A DNA stretch of 7,268 nucleotides from Bacillota bacterium (GCA_021786555.1 JAJYNB010000175.1:1-7268); one strand, 5' to 3'; shown: positions 1-6,060, counted from the first letter of the stretch. Notes: generated by a model not told the origin, from the sequence alone. Numbers and translations are program-made.

Positions 1-574
1 TGATAGCAGCCTTGGCCTTGATCACGTTGACGTTGTTGTGGACTGACACCCGTGAGACGTAGGCTGCTCCTTCCAGGGTTGCCAGCATTTCCGCAATCCG
101 GATGGGGTAACCCTGTACCGCAGGGTCACGCCCGCTGGGTGAAGTTGTGGTCTCCTGGCCAATCAAGGTGGTGGGGGCCATCTGCCCGCCGGTCATGCCG
201 TAAATCGCGTTGTTGACAAAGATGACACTTATTTTTTCCCCTCTGGCGGCGGCATGCACAATCTCGGCCGTACCGATAGAGGCAAGGTCACCGTCACCCT
301 GGTAAGTAAATACCACTTTGCCGGGGTGAACGCGCTTGATGCCGGTAGCCACCGCCGGAGCCCGGCCGTGAGCCGCCTGCTGCATGTCAAGGTTAAAATA
401 GTTATAGGCCAGAACAGAACAGCCCACAGGGCAGACGCCAATCATCTCTTCCCGTAAACCAAGTTCATCTATGACCTCCGCTGCCAGGCGGTGAATAATT
501 CCGTGGGTACAACCGGGGCAGTAGTGCATGGTGTTCCCGGTAAGAGACTGGGGGCGTTCGTAAACAGTGATCAT
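1..574 (-). CDS. vorA: 2-oxoacid:ferredoxin oxidoreductase, beta (TPP-binding) subunit, partial at C-terminus
   Basis: This is the thiamine-diphosphate-binding subunit of a CoA-dependent 2-oxoacid:ferredoxin oxidoreductase, probably acting on branched 2-oxoacids in the cytoplasm. Its 191 visible residues show CPGC at 19-22, further cysteines at 48 and 52 (a subset likely bind a [4Fe-4S] cluster), HGRAPAVATG at 69-78, and the TPP/Mg motif GDGD at 93-96 continuing to NNAIYGMTGGQ at 121-131. Family members have about 250 residues, so some 60 are missing past the left edge. The ATG at 574-572 overlaps the TGA of the alpha gene (ATGA), which implies translational coupling. A gamma subunit gene would be expected just beyond the edge. 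The sequence alone does not exclude a 2-oxoglutarate enzyme (korB); the preference for branched substrates comes from the neighbouring leucine dehydrogenase. Symbol follows methanogen Vor naming. Confidence 0.88.
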   Translation of the reverse strand, partial: MITVYERPQSLTGNTMHYCPGCTHGIIHRLAAEVIDELGLREEMIGVCPVGCSVLAYNYFNLDMQQAAHGRAPAVATGIKRVHPGKVVFTYQGDGDLASIGTAEIVHAAARGEKISVIFVNNAIYGMTGGQMAPTTLIGQETTTSPSGRDPAVQGYPIRIAEMLATLEGAAYVSRVSVHNNVNVIKAKAAI

Positions 575-1638
575 GCTTTCTCCCCCCCTTGTTGCGCCAG
601 GGCGGCGATTTCATTGTAGACTGCCCTGGCGGTTGGTACCATACCGCCTACCCGGCCGTAAAAGGATACGGGCAGCCTGCAGTTGAGGGAGAGCTTGACA
701 TCTTCAATCATCTGGCCCATGCTCATTTCCACCACCAGGACCCGCTTCGCCCTAGCGCAAGCCAGGTTTATTTCTTGTTTGGGAAAAGGATAGAGGGTTA
801 CTGGCCTGAACAATCCCGCCTTAATCCCTTCTGTACGGGCCAGGTCCACGGCGGCTTTGACAATCCTGGCGGTTGAACCGTAAGCGGTTACCACGACTTC
901 GGCGTCATCCGTATGGTAATTTTCCGAAATTGTTTCCTGCTCCTGCATCTGGCGATATTTATCAAACAGGCGGTGGTTGTGCTCTTCCAGTTTTTCCGGC
1001 TGCAGGTAGAGGGAGTTGATTAAATTAGGGCGGCGGCCCTTGGCCCCGTCTGTAGCCCAGGGCTTAGCCGGGAATTCCTGCAGGATCTCTGCCGGAAACT
1101 CCACCGGTTCCATCATCTGGCCCAGGATGCCATCGGCCAGAACCATCACCGGGTTGCGGTACTTGTCAGCCAAATCAAAGGCTTTGGCCATCAAGTCGAC
1201 CATTTCCTGCACTGAAGCCGGTGCCAGGACCAAGAGGTGATAATCCCCATGTCCCCCGCCCTTGACGGCTTGGAAATAATCGGATTGGGCCGGCTGAATG
1301 CCGCCCAGTCCCGGCCCTCCCCGCACCACATTAACAATCACACAGGGCAGTTCCGCTCCTGCGATATATGAGATTCCCTCCATCTTCAGGCTGATGCCCA
1401 CACTGGAGGAAGAAGTCATCACCCTTGCTCCAGCGCCGGCGGCGCCGTAAACCATGTTAATAGCCGCCACTTCACTTTCCGCCTGGAGAAACAGTCCGCC
1501 CACTTCGGGCAAACGTTGGGCCAGATAATGGGGAAGTTCGCTTTGCGGAGTAATGGGGTAGCCGAAGAAAAAGCGGCAGCCGGCCCGTACGGCGGCCTCA
1601 CCCAAAGCCTCGTTTCCCTTCATCAACACCTTTGCCAT
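571..1638 (-). CDS. vorB: 2-oxoacid:ferredoxin oxidoreductase, alpha subunit (3-methyl-2-oxobutanoate type, VorB)
   Basis: This is the pyrimidine-binding (alpha) subunit that completes the TPP site with the beta subunit encoded downstream. The product has 355 residues, close to the usual ~350 for VorB/KorA. Visible motifs are GYPITPQSE at 26-34, the glutamate-containing ESEVAAIN at 54-61 (a Glu here normally activates TPP), a serine-rich TSSSSVGIS loop at 75-83, RGGPGLGG at 106-113 and GGGHGDY at 127-133. A C-terminal transketolase-like domain follows after about residue 245. The ATG at 1638 directly follows the ferredoxin gene's TGA (TGAATG), and its own TGA overlaps the beta start. In the serine loop most relatives I recall have Pro where this protein has Val80. 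Family assignment is firm. The substrate (branched 2-oxoacid rather than 2-oxoglutarate) is inferred from family resemblance and operon context. Confidence 0.92.
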   Translation of the reverse strand: MAKVLMKGNEALGEAAVRAGCRFFFGYPITPQSELPHYLAQRLPEVGGLFLQAESEVAAINMVYGAAGAGARVMTSSSSVGISLKMEGISYIAGAELPCVIVNVVRGGPGLGGIQPAQSDYFQAVKGGGHGDYHLLVLAPASVQEMVDLMAKAFDLADKYRNPVMVLADGILGQMMEPVEFPAEILQEFPAKPWATDGAKGRRPNLINSLYLQPEKLEEHNHRLFDKYRQMQEQETISENYHTDDAEVVVTAYGSTARIVKAAVDLARTEGIKAGLFRPVTLYPFPKQEINLACARAKRVLVVEMSMGQMIEDVKLSLNCRLPVSFYGRVGGMVPTARAVYNEIAALAQQGGEKA

Positions 1639-1854
1639 TCAGCGCTTTTCCTCCTTCCTGACGGTTATCACCTGATCAGGGCACATGCGGTAACAGTTGC
1701 CGCAGCTGATGCACCTTTCCTGTTCATTGACTGCAGCAGGGTGAAAGCCCATAGAGTTTAGGTGTTTCGCCATGACTATTATCCCTTTGGGGCAGGCGGC
1801 GGTACACATCTCGCAGCCCTTGCAGCGGTCCTCGGCGAAAATTACTTTCTCCAC
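1639..1854 (-). CDS. 2[4Fe-4S] ferredoxin subunit of the 2-oxoacid oxidoreductase
   Basis: This is a 71-residue ferredoxin, the electron-transfer (delta-type) subunit of the oxidoreductase. It carries two clusters: CKGCEMCTAAC with Cys at 11, 14, 17, 21 followed by Pro, and CISCGNCYRMC with Cys at 48, 51, 54, 58 followed by Pro. It should pass electrons from the TPP site to free ferredoxin. The open frame continues upstream to 2151, but that stretch overlaps the ATPase gene and is not ferredoxin-like. I chose GTG at 1854, preceded by GGAGG with 10 bases between; TTG at 1860 (4 bases from the same site) is an alternative that adds two residues. The gene starts 59 bases after the ATPase stop. 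That gap has no convincing terminator, so it probably belongs to the same transcript. Confidence 0.9.
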   Translation of the reverse strand: MEKVIFAEDRCKGCEMCTAACPKGIIVMAKHLNSMGFHPAAVNEQERCISCGNCYRMCPDQVITVRKEEKR

Positions 1855-1913
1855 CCTCAATATCCCTCCAGTTCCATATCCTAATCTTGCCGCGCAAACT
1901 CCTGAGGACCTGT

Positions 1914-2603
1914 TTAGCGGTCGTGTTCTTCTGCATCCTCCTGATACCATGGGGGGAGCATATAGCTTTCGACAGGAAAAACCTCCACTGCCGGAAGTAG
2001 TGAGGCTGCCTCCGGCAACAGCGGTTTGTATACCGCCAGGAATCTTATCGGGATACCCAGGGCGCCCGCCATGTTCTCCACCCTTGCATGCCCCTCCAGT
2101 ACAGTATCCAGGGTAGTTTCCCGGCCCAGGTTTGGATTGCTGATTATCCACCGCGTGTCCAGCCTGGCTGACCCCTCAATTCCCTGCATCATCCGGCCAA
2201 CCCCCTGCAGCGTTCCCGTATAGGGGCGGTAAGGGTTTAACACCAGATGCAGACATCCTTCCAGAGCATCTATGTAAGGTTTAAATCTGCCCAAGGCCGT
2301 TGCCCCCAGATTGTCGCCCCCCGCGTCAATGATACACAGGCCTTCTCCGCTGGCCAGAACCCCAATTATCTCCGGGGTTATTATAGGCAAATCTGCCCCG
2401 GCCAACGGCCCGCGCGGCGACACCAGCCTGATACCCTCTCTTGTGAGCATAGCCGCAGCCTCGCGGGAGCGGAAATAGGGCTTGATGATGTCCAGGTCAA
2501 TCAGGGTTACCTTCCGACCCCGCCGTGCCTCCGAGACGGCATGGTTCAGGGAGATTTCCGTCTTGCCGCTGCCAAAATTGCCCGTGTAAATAACCAATTC
2601 CAT
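1914..2603 (-). CDS. P-loop ATPase of unknown function in the oxidoreductase operon
   Basis: This is a 229-residue cytoplasmic P-loop NTPase. It opens immediately with a Walker A motif, GNFGSGKT at 8-15. A LIDLDIIKPYFRSRE segment at 34-48 follows, reminiscent of the second conserved aspartate region of SIMIBI-class ATPases. A Walker B-like CIIDAGG at 90-96 has Asp93. It resembles the proteins often labelled cobyrinate-synthase-like or MinD-like, but it lacks the signature lysine of the deviant Walker A (KGGxGKT), so it is not a classical ParA/MinD. The ATG at 2603 is preceded by purine-rich GGAAGGCAGGG; an in-frame TTG at 2630 has no such site. It sits 78 bases after leucine dehydrogenase and 59 before the ferredoxin, with no terminator on either side. 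This suggests a role tied to the oxidoreductase, such as maturation or regulation. That role is a guess. Confidence 0.85.
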   Translation of the reverse strand: MELVIYTGNFGSGKTEISLNHAVSEARRGRKVTLIDLDIIKPYFRSREAAAMLTREGIRLVSPRGPLAGADLPIITPEIIGVLASGEGLCIIDAGGDNLGATALGRFKPYIDALEGCLHLVLNPYRPYTGTLQGVGRMMQGIEGSARLDTRWIISNPNLGRETTLDTVLEGHARVENMAGALGIPIRFLAVYKPLLPEAASLLPAVEVFPVESYMLPPWYQEDAEEHDR

Positions 2604-2681
2604 AACAGACCCTGCCTTCCTGAAAACCAACCCGCGAAGACTTGATCAGGGTAGATGGCACTGCGCCGAAGGAAACACCAA

Positions 2682-3749
2682 TTAACCAAGGTAATTGCTG
2701 TGAATCCTGCCGATTCGTTCAATGCGCTCTTCGGCCATGCGGTCCGCAGCCTTATAGGTTGGAATGTTATCCCGCTTGGCAATTTCAATCACTTTGATGA
2801 TATTGTCATAAACACCCTCAACTTTTTTTAAGGCCCGTTCGTAGTTATAGCCTTCCAGTTCATCAGCCACATTAATCAGCCCTCCGGCATTGATCACATA
2901 ATCGGGCGCGTAGATGATGCCCCGGGCATGGATTTCTTCCCCATGACGCTCTTCCTTGAGCACATTGTTGGCGGCCCCGGCGATGACCCTAAACTTGAAT
3001 TGAGGAATGGTCTCATCATTGATTACGGCTCCCAGGGCACAAGGAGCAAAAATATCTGCATCAACAGCAAAAATATCGTTAGGATCAACAGCTTTTGCAC
3101 CAAATTCTTCGCACACTTCCTTGACAGATTCCGGGTTGATGTCGGTCACGATAAGTTTAGCGCCTTCCTCATGCAGGTGGCGGCAGAGGTTGTGTCCTAC
3201 ATGCCCCAGGCCCTGTACCGCAACAGTTCTTCCCTCCAGGGAATCGGAACCAAAGGCTTCCCGCACTGCAGCTTTCATACCGCGCCACACACCCCGCGCC
3301 GTCATGGGAGAGGGATCCCCGGAAGAACCGTAGGCTGCCGAGACCCCGGTGACAAAATCTGTCTCCAGGTGGATCCAATCCATGTCCCGGACCGTGGTTC
3401 CCACGTCTTCAGCGGTAATATAACGGCCATTGAGGGACTGCACATAACGGCCAAAGGCCCGGAACAACTCTTCGCTCTTGTCCTTCCTTGGGTCACCCAT
3501 GATTACGGTTTTGCCCCCTCCCAGGTTTAAACCAGCTGCCGCAGCCTTATAAGTCATGCCTCTGCCCAAGCGCAAGGCATCCAGGATAGCATCCTCTTCA
3601 CTGGCATAAGTCCACATGCGTGTGCCCCCCAGGGCCGGGCCCAGGGTAGTATCGTGGATACAAATAATTGCCTTGAGGCCTGAAGTCCTGTCATGACAGA
3701 AAACCAGCTGCTCATAGTCATACTTTGCCATGTACTCAAAAATTTTCAC
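2682..3749 (-). CDS. ldh: leucine dehydrogenase (branched-chain amino acid dehydrogenase)
   Basis: This enzyme reversibly deaminates leucine, valine and isoleucine oxidatively to the 2-oxoacids with NAD+, releasing ammonia. The 355-residue product closely follows the Bacillus enzyme over its whole length, including TTLGPALGGTRMW at 34-46. It has the two lysines of the active site at 68 (GMTYK) and 80 (GGGK), the same numbering as in the well-studied Bacillus protein. ITAEDVGTT lies at 111-119, the Rossmann motif GLGHVG at 180-185, and the conserved PDYVINAGG stretch lies near 281-289. The GTG start at 3749 is preceded by AAGGAGG with 8 bases between. A sigma-54 promoter lies about 205 bases upstream, so control by the adjacent activator is likely. 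Its 2-oxoacid products are substrates for the oxidoreductase encoded downstream. The Bacillus gene is also called bcd or yqiT. Confidence 0.96.
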   Translation of the reverse strand: MKIFEYMAKYDYEQLVFCHDRTSGLKAIICIHDTTLGPALGGTRMWTYASEEDAILDALRLGRGMTYKAAAAGLNLGGGKTVIMGDPRKDKSEELFRAFGRYVQSLNGRYITAEDVGTTVRDMDWIHLETDFVTGVSAAYGSSGDPSPMTARGVWRGMKAAVREAFGSDSLEGRTVAVQGLGHVGHNLCRHLHEEGAKLIVTDINPESVKEVCEEFGAKAVDPNDIFAVDADIFAPCALGAVINDETIPQFKFRVIAGAANNVLKEERHGEEIHARGIIYAPDYVINAGGLINVADELEGYNYERALKKVEGVYDNIIKVIEIAKRDNIPTYKAADRMAEERIERIGRIHSNYLG

Positions 3750-3808
3750 TGCTGCTTCCTCCTTAAAAAAAAAGGGTCATTCTTGGCTGCCCAAACAAGG
3801 TCGTCCAT
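3746..3808 (-). CDS. candidate upstream ORF overlapping the leucine dehydrogenase start (uORF2)
   Basis: This is a 20-codon ORF starting at ATG 3808, with AAGG 8 bases upstream. Its TGA overlaps the GTG start of leucine dehydrogenase (GTGA). The peptide begins MDDLVWAAK and ends RRKQQ; the leucine dehydrogenase ribosome binding site and a run of nine T lie inside its 3' end. Such an arrangement could couple translation of the enzyme to that of the leader. Codon evidence is absent because the ORF is so short, so it may be accidental. Confidence 0.25.
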   Translation of the reverse strand: MDDLVWAAKNDPFFLRRKQQ

Positions 3809-3954
3809 CGGTAATGCCTTAAGCTGCTGCGGCAATCAGACGACTGTTACAATCCGGCAACAAAGCGCCCCGTTTTACTGAAGTAACTGCACTCAGTCCG
3901 CTGCCCCAAATTCTTCCCTCCTTTAGCGGATCAGCGCATGTGTTTTAACCTAAC
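3750..3954 (-). other. long 5' leader of the leucine dehydrogenase operon
   Basis: If transcription starts about 12 bases after the -12 element, the mRNA has a leader of roughly 205 bases before the GTG at 3749. Besides the two short ORFs, it can form a nested structure. Minus-strand GTCGTC (3844-3839) pairs with GACGAC (3805-3800), and between them TGCC (3834-3831) pairs with GGCA (3818-3815). The outer stem covers the first codons of uORF2. No known riboswitch or T-box consensus was recognised. Confidence 0.4.
3847..3909 (-). CDS. candidate leader peptide with strong ribosome binding site (uORF1)
   Basis: This is a 20-codon ORF within the predicted leader of the leucine dehydrogenase mRNA. 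It starts at TTG 3909, seven bases after a GGAGG within AAAGGAGGG, and ends at TAA 3847. The ribosome binding site is as strong as any in the window, which is unexpected in an otherwise non-coding leader. The peptide (MGQRTECSYF at its N-terminus) resembles nothing I recognise and is not rich in branched-chain residues, so classical codon-based attenuation is not suggested. Confidence 0.3.
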   Translation of the reverse strand: MGQRTECSYFSKTGRFVAGL

Positions 3955-3964
3955 AAATACTAAA

Positions 3965-3981
3965 AGCAAAATCAGTGCCAA
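3965..3981 (-). promoter_or_regulatory. sigma-54 (-24/-12) promoter of the leucine dehydrogenase operon
   Basis: The minus strand reads TTGGCACTGATTTTGCT. This is TGGCAC, five bases, then TTGCT, matching the sigma-54 consensus TGGCAC-N5-TTGCW at every defined position. It lies between the sigma-54 activator gene and leucine dehydrogenase, pointing at the latter. The start of transcription is expected near 3954. Two inverted repeats upstream provide plausible activator sites. Confidence 0.88.
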
Positions 3982-4042
3982 CACCCGAAAGGGCAGCTTG
4001 CGGGCAGTCTTAGTATCAACCCCCTGCCGGTAAAATATTTAT

Positions 4043-4060
4043 TCTGCAATATGTTGCAGA
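4043..4060. promoter_or_regulatory. putative activator-binding site 1 (promoter-proximal UAS)
   Basis: This is a perfect inverted repeat, TCTGCAA-TATG-TTGCAGA. It shares the core CTGCAA-N4-TTGCAG with a second site 33 bp away centre to centre, about three helical turns. Its centre is about 97 bp upstream of the predicted transcription start, within the range usual for sigma-54 enhancers. The likely ligand is the Fis-type helix-turn-helix of the activator encoded next to it. Confidence 0.6.
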
Positions 4061-4065
4061 CATAG

Positions 4066-4100
4066 AAAAAACCTGCCTGCAAAATATTGCAGGCAGGTTT
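4066..4100 (-). terminator. intrinsic terminator of the sigma-54 activator gene
   Basis: Perfect 14-bp inverted-repeat arms (4069-4082 and 4087-4100) enclose the 4-base loop 4083-4086. On the minus strand the stem is GC-rich in its middle and runs into six T (4071-4066). It begins three bases after the activator's TAA. It should insulate the leucine dehydrogenase operon from regulator transcription, so expression depends on the sigma-54 promoter. On the plus strand the downstream T-tract is only three bases, so it is essentially unidirectional. Confidence 0.88.
4077..4092. promoter_or_regulatory. putative activator-binding site 2 (distal UAS, inside terminator stem)
   Basis: The sequence CTGCAA-AATA-TTGCAG has exactly the 12 defined bases of site 1 with a different 4-bp spacer. 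Its centre is about 130 bp upstream of the predicted start. It is also the apical part of the regulator gene's terminator hairpin, so these bases may serve as DNA enhancer and RNA terminator at once. That the core is shared with site 1, which is not a terminator, favours a protein-binding role. Confidence 0.5.
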
Positions 4101-4103
4101 CGA

Positions 4104-5819
4104 TTAACTCAATCCGTGCTTTTCCATTTTGTAATAAAGGTTTCGCACTGAAATTCCCAGCATCCTGGCTGCTTTAGTCTTGTTTCCCTGGACGGCAGCC
4201 AAAGCATGGGACAGTAGATTTTTTTCCCACATAGCATGCATAGCTTCATAGCTTTCGCCATGATAGTTATAGCCTTCCGTTCCTGCGCCGTTAATCTTGA
4301 GGTGCCGACCTTCCAGAGCCGGCAAGTGATGTTTTGCAATGCACGCTTCACCGCTGCGCATATTTATAATCGCCCGGCCCAGAATATTCTCCAATTCCCG
4401 TACGTTTCCCGGCCAGTGATGTTGAACCAGCATCTCCAGTGCCTCGGCTGAGATCCCTTCCACATTGCGGCCAAATTCCTGATTGAATTTCCGGATTAGA
4501 AAGTTAACCAGCAGCGGAATGTCATCGGCATGGTGGCGCAAGGGCGGGATGTAGATTGGGAAAACGTTTAACCTGTAAAATAAGTCCTCGCGGAAAGTTC
4601 CATTGCCGATTTTGTCTTCCAAGTTTGCATTAGTCGCCGCTATCACCCTCACGTCTACGGCTGCCGCTCTATTTTCTCCTACCCGTACTATTTCACGCTC
4701 CTGCAGGACCCGCAGCAGTTTGGACTGCAGCCCCACACTGATTTCACCGATCTCATCCAGGAAAATGGTTCCCGCGTTAGCTTCTTCAAACAGTCCCCGT
4801 TTCCCTCCCCTTTTGGCGCCGGTAAAAGCTCCCTCCACATAGCCAAAGAGCTCGCTCTCCAAAAGATTGTCGGCGAGCGCTGCACAGTTCACACGGATAA
4901 ACGGGTTGTGCGCCCTCTTGCTGGCATGGTGGATAGCATGGGCAAAAAGCTCTTTGCCCGTACCGCTTTCCCCCCTTAACAACACGGTGGCTGGAGTTTG
5001 AGCAGCCCTGTTAGCTTGTTCAACCACGCTGGCGATAACCTCGTTTTCACCAATAATATCGGAAAACGTATATTTGGATTCCAGGCGACGGATCCAGCTC
5101 TTGGCCCTTTCCAATTCATCCGACAGCCTTTTTAATTCGGAAACATCATGAATTACCCCCACGCTGCCCCGCAATTTGCCCTCCACAATAATAGGGGAAC
5201 CGTACACCAGAACCTCTTTACGTTTAGGCCCGACTTTCATGGGCACGCCTCGGACTGGTATGCCGGTCTGCAGCACCTTCATGTGCACGCTTTCCCCTTC
5301 TGCAATATCCACGGTTGCAGGTTTGTTTAAGACATCGTTTTCGGTCAGGCCTGTGATTCTGGTGTAAGCGGGGTTAATCAAAATCCCTGACCCGGTTTCG
5401 TCCACCACTGAAATTGCATCTTGAGTAGCCTCGAAAATGGCGCTTAGCAGGGTCCTGACTTCCTGCAGACTGCTGATCTGCTGTTTCAGGCTTTTGACCT
5501 CCGAGACGTCCCTGAAGATAGCTACGGCGCCGACCACCTTCCCCGCTGGGTCAAAAACAGGGAACCTGTTGGTGATAATAGTGGTGTCGGCAAGCTTTTG
5601 CTGCTGATTTTTTTCCGCAACGCCGCTCCGCAGCACTTCCGGCAGGCGGGTATTGGGAATAATGCCTGTAACATCTTTACCTACAGCGTCCTCGCCCTGG
5701 GTAATAAGCCGCCGGGCTGCTGCGTTGAACAAACTGATCTTGCCCGAGCAGTCGATTGCTACCACTGCGTCATCAATGTTGTCCAGAATCGTTCTCAGTT
5801 CCAATCTGCCCCAGGACAC
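4104..5819 (-). CDS. bkdR: sigma-54-dependent transcriptional activator with two PAS domains (BkdR-like)
   Basis: This 571-residue enhancer-binding protein activates sigma-54 RNA polymerase, presumably at the promoter of the adjacent leucine dehydrogenase operon. An N-terminal PAS domain (about 8-108) and a second (about 124-230) precede a coiled linker. The AAA+ domain spans about 254-480, with Walker A GESGTGKE at 283-290, the sigma-54-contacting GAFTGA at 330-335 and Walker B TIFLDEIGE at 351-359. A C-terminal Fis-type helix-turn-helix (about 545-566) contains NKTKAARMLGIS. There is no phosphoacceptor receiver domain, so a small ligand sensed by the PAS domains is likely. The GTG at 5819 follows AAAGGAGG by 6 bases. 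Its place next to leucine dehydrogenase parallels Bacillus BkdR. The name rests on context and domain order; other PAS-containing activators look similar. Confidence 0.9.
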   Translation of the reverse strand: MSWGRLELRTILDNIDDAVVAIDCSGKISLFNAAARRLITQGEDAVGKDVTGIIPNTRLPEVLRSGVAEKNQQQKLADTTIITNRFPVFDPAGKVVGAVAIFRDVSEVKSLKQQISSLQEVRTLLSAIFEATQDAISVVDETGSGILINPAYTRITGLTENDVLNKPATVDIAEGESVHMKVLQTGIPVRGVPMKVGPKRKEVLVYGSPIIVEGKLRGSVGVIHDVSELKRLSDELERAKSWIRRLESKYTFSDIIGENEVIASVVEQANRAAQTPATVLLRGESGTGKELFAHAIHHASKRAHNPFIRVNCAALADNLLESELFGYVEGAFTGAKRGGKRGLFEEANAGTIFLDEIGEISVGLQSKLLRVLQEREIVRVGENRAAAVDVRVIAATNANLEDKIGNGTFREDLFYRLNVFPIYIPPLRHHADDIPLLVNFLIRKFNQEFGRNVEGISAEALEMLVQHHWPGNVRELENILGRAIINMRSGEACIAKHHLPALEGRHLKINGAGTEGYNYHGESYEAMHAMWEKNLLSHALAAVQGNKTKAARMLGISVRNLYYKMEKHGLS

Positions 5820-5843
5820 AGCCTGCCTCCTTTAATGGAATCT

Positions 5844-5872
5844 AAAAAAGCAACAGCCGGGTAGCACCCGGC
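5844..5872 (-). terminator. terminator-like hairpin in the activator leader (possible attenuator)
   Basis: The inverted repeat GCCGGGT-N3-ACCCGGC (5856-5872) is followed on the minus strand, after TGTTGC, by six T (5849-5844). It lies between the predicted activator promoter and its ribosome binding site. The six-base gap before the T-run is longer than in efficient terminators. It may therefore be a weak attenuator, or only a structural element in the leader. Confidence 0.4.
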
Positions 5873-5951
5873 CAGCCTGTCAAGCCAATACTTACAGCCA
5901 TTCCAAGCCTTAAATCAACCCGGGACAACCCTTTTTGATTCCACCATAATA

Positions 5952-5980
5952 ATCCTATGCCTACTACTGATTGACGTCAA
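5952..5980 (-). promoter_or_regulatory. candidate sigma-A promoter of the activator gene
   Basis: The minus strand shows TTGACG (5980-5975), a 17-base spacer and TAGGAT (5957-5952), i.e. five of six and four of six consensus bases at ideal spacing. Transcription would begin near 5945, giving a leader of about 125 bases. The -35 lies within a perfect 12-bp palindrome. Confidence 0.5.
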
Positions 5981-5981
5981 T
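5970..5981. promoter_or_regulatory. 12-bp palindrome over the activator -35 (candidate operator)
   Basis: ATTGACGTCAAT is a perfect palindrome covering the -35 hexamer of the predicted activator promoter. A dimeric regulator bound here would block RNA polymerase. It does not match the CTGCAA-N4-TTGCAG element upstream of leucine dehydrogenase, so autoregulation through the same recognition sequence is not indicated. Confidence 0.35.
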
Positions 5982-6060
5982 ACCCCGACTCATTCGCCAC
6001 CCATACCTATCTTTTTCGTCAATAGGAGAAATATGACCCCCTTAAATCGTTCAGTTTCTG

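Noticed and set aside
1855..2151. Upstream extension of the ferredoxin reading frame to an ATG at 2151
   Set aside because: It overlaps the ATPase gene in another frame, is rich in Gly/Pro without domain character, and the ferredoxin proper begins after a good GGAGG near 1871.
2604..2630. TTG start at 2630 for the ATPase
   Set aside because: No ribosome binding site precedes it; the ATG at 2603 gives the compact N-terminus expected directly before the Walker A strand.
2656..2670. TGGCAC on the plus strand between leucine dehydrogenase and the ATPase as a second sigma-54 promoter
   Set aside because: There is no TTGC at the required spacing and it points into the 3' end of leucine dehydrogenase.
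2928..3530. 200-codon plus-strand ORF opposite leucine dehydrogenase
   Set aside because: It is entirely antisense to a gene with unmistakable full-length similarity and has no recognisable domain or ribosome binding site, so it is a shadow of codon bias.
3750..3775. Intrinsic terminator at the nine-T run just before the leucine dehydrogenase ribosome binding site
   Set aside because: Only a weak 4-5 bp hairpin (TTTGG/CCAAG) lies upstream and it is separated from the T-run by about nine bases, so termination there is not supported.
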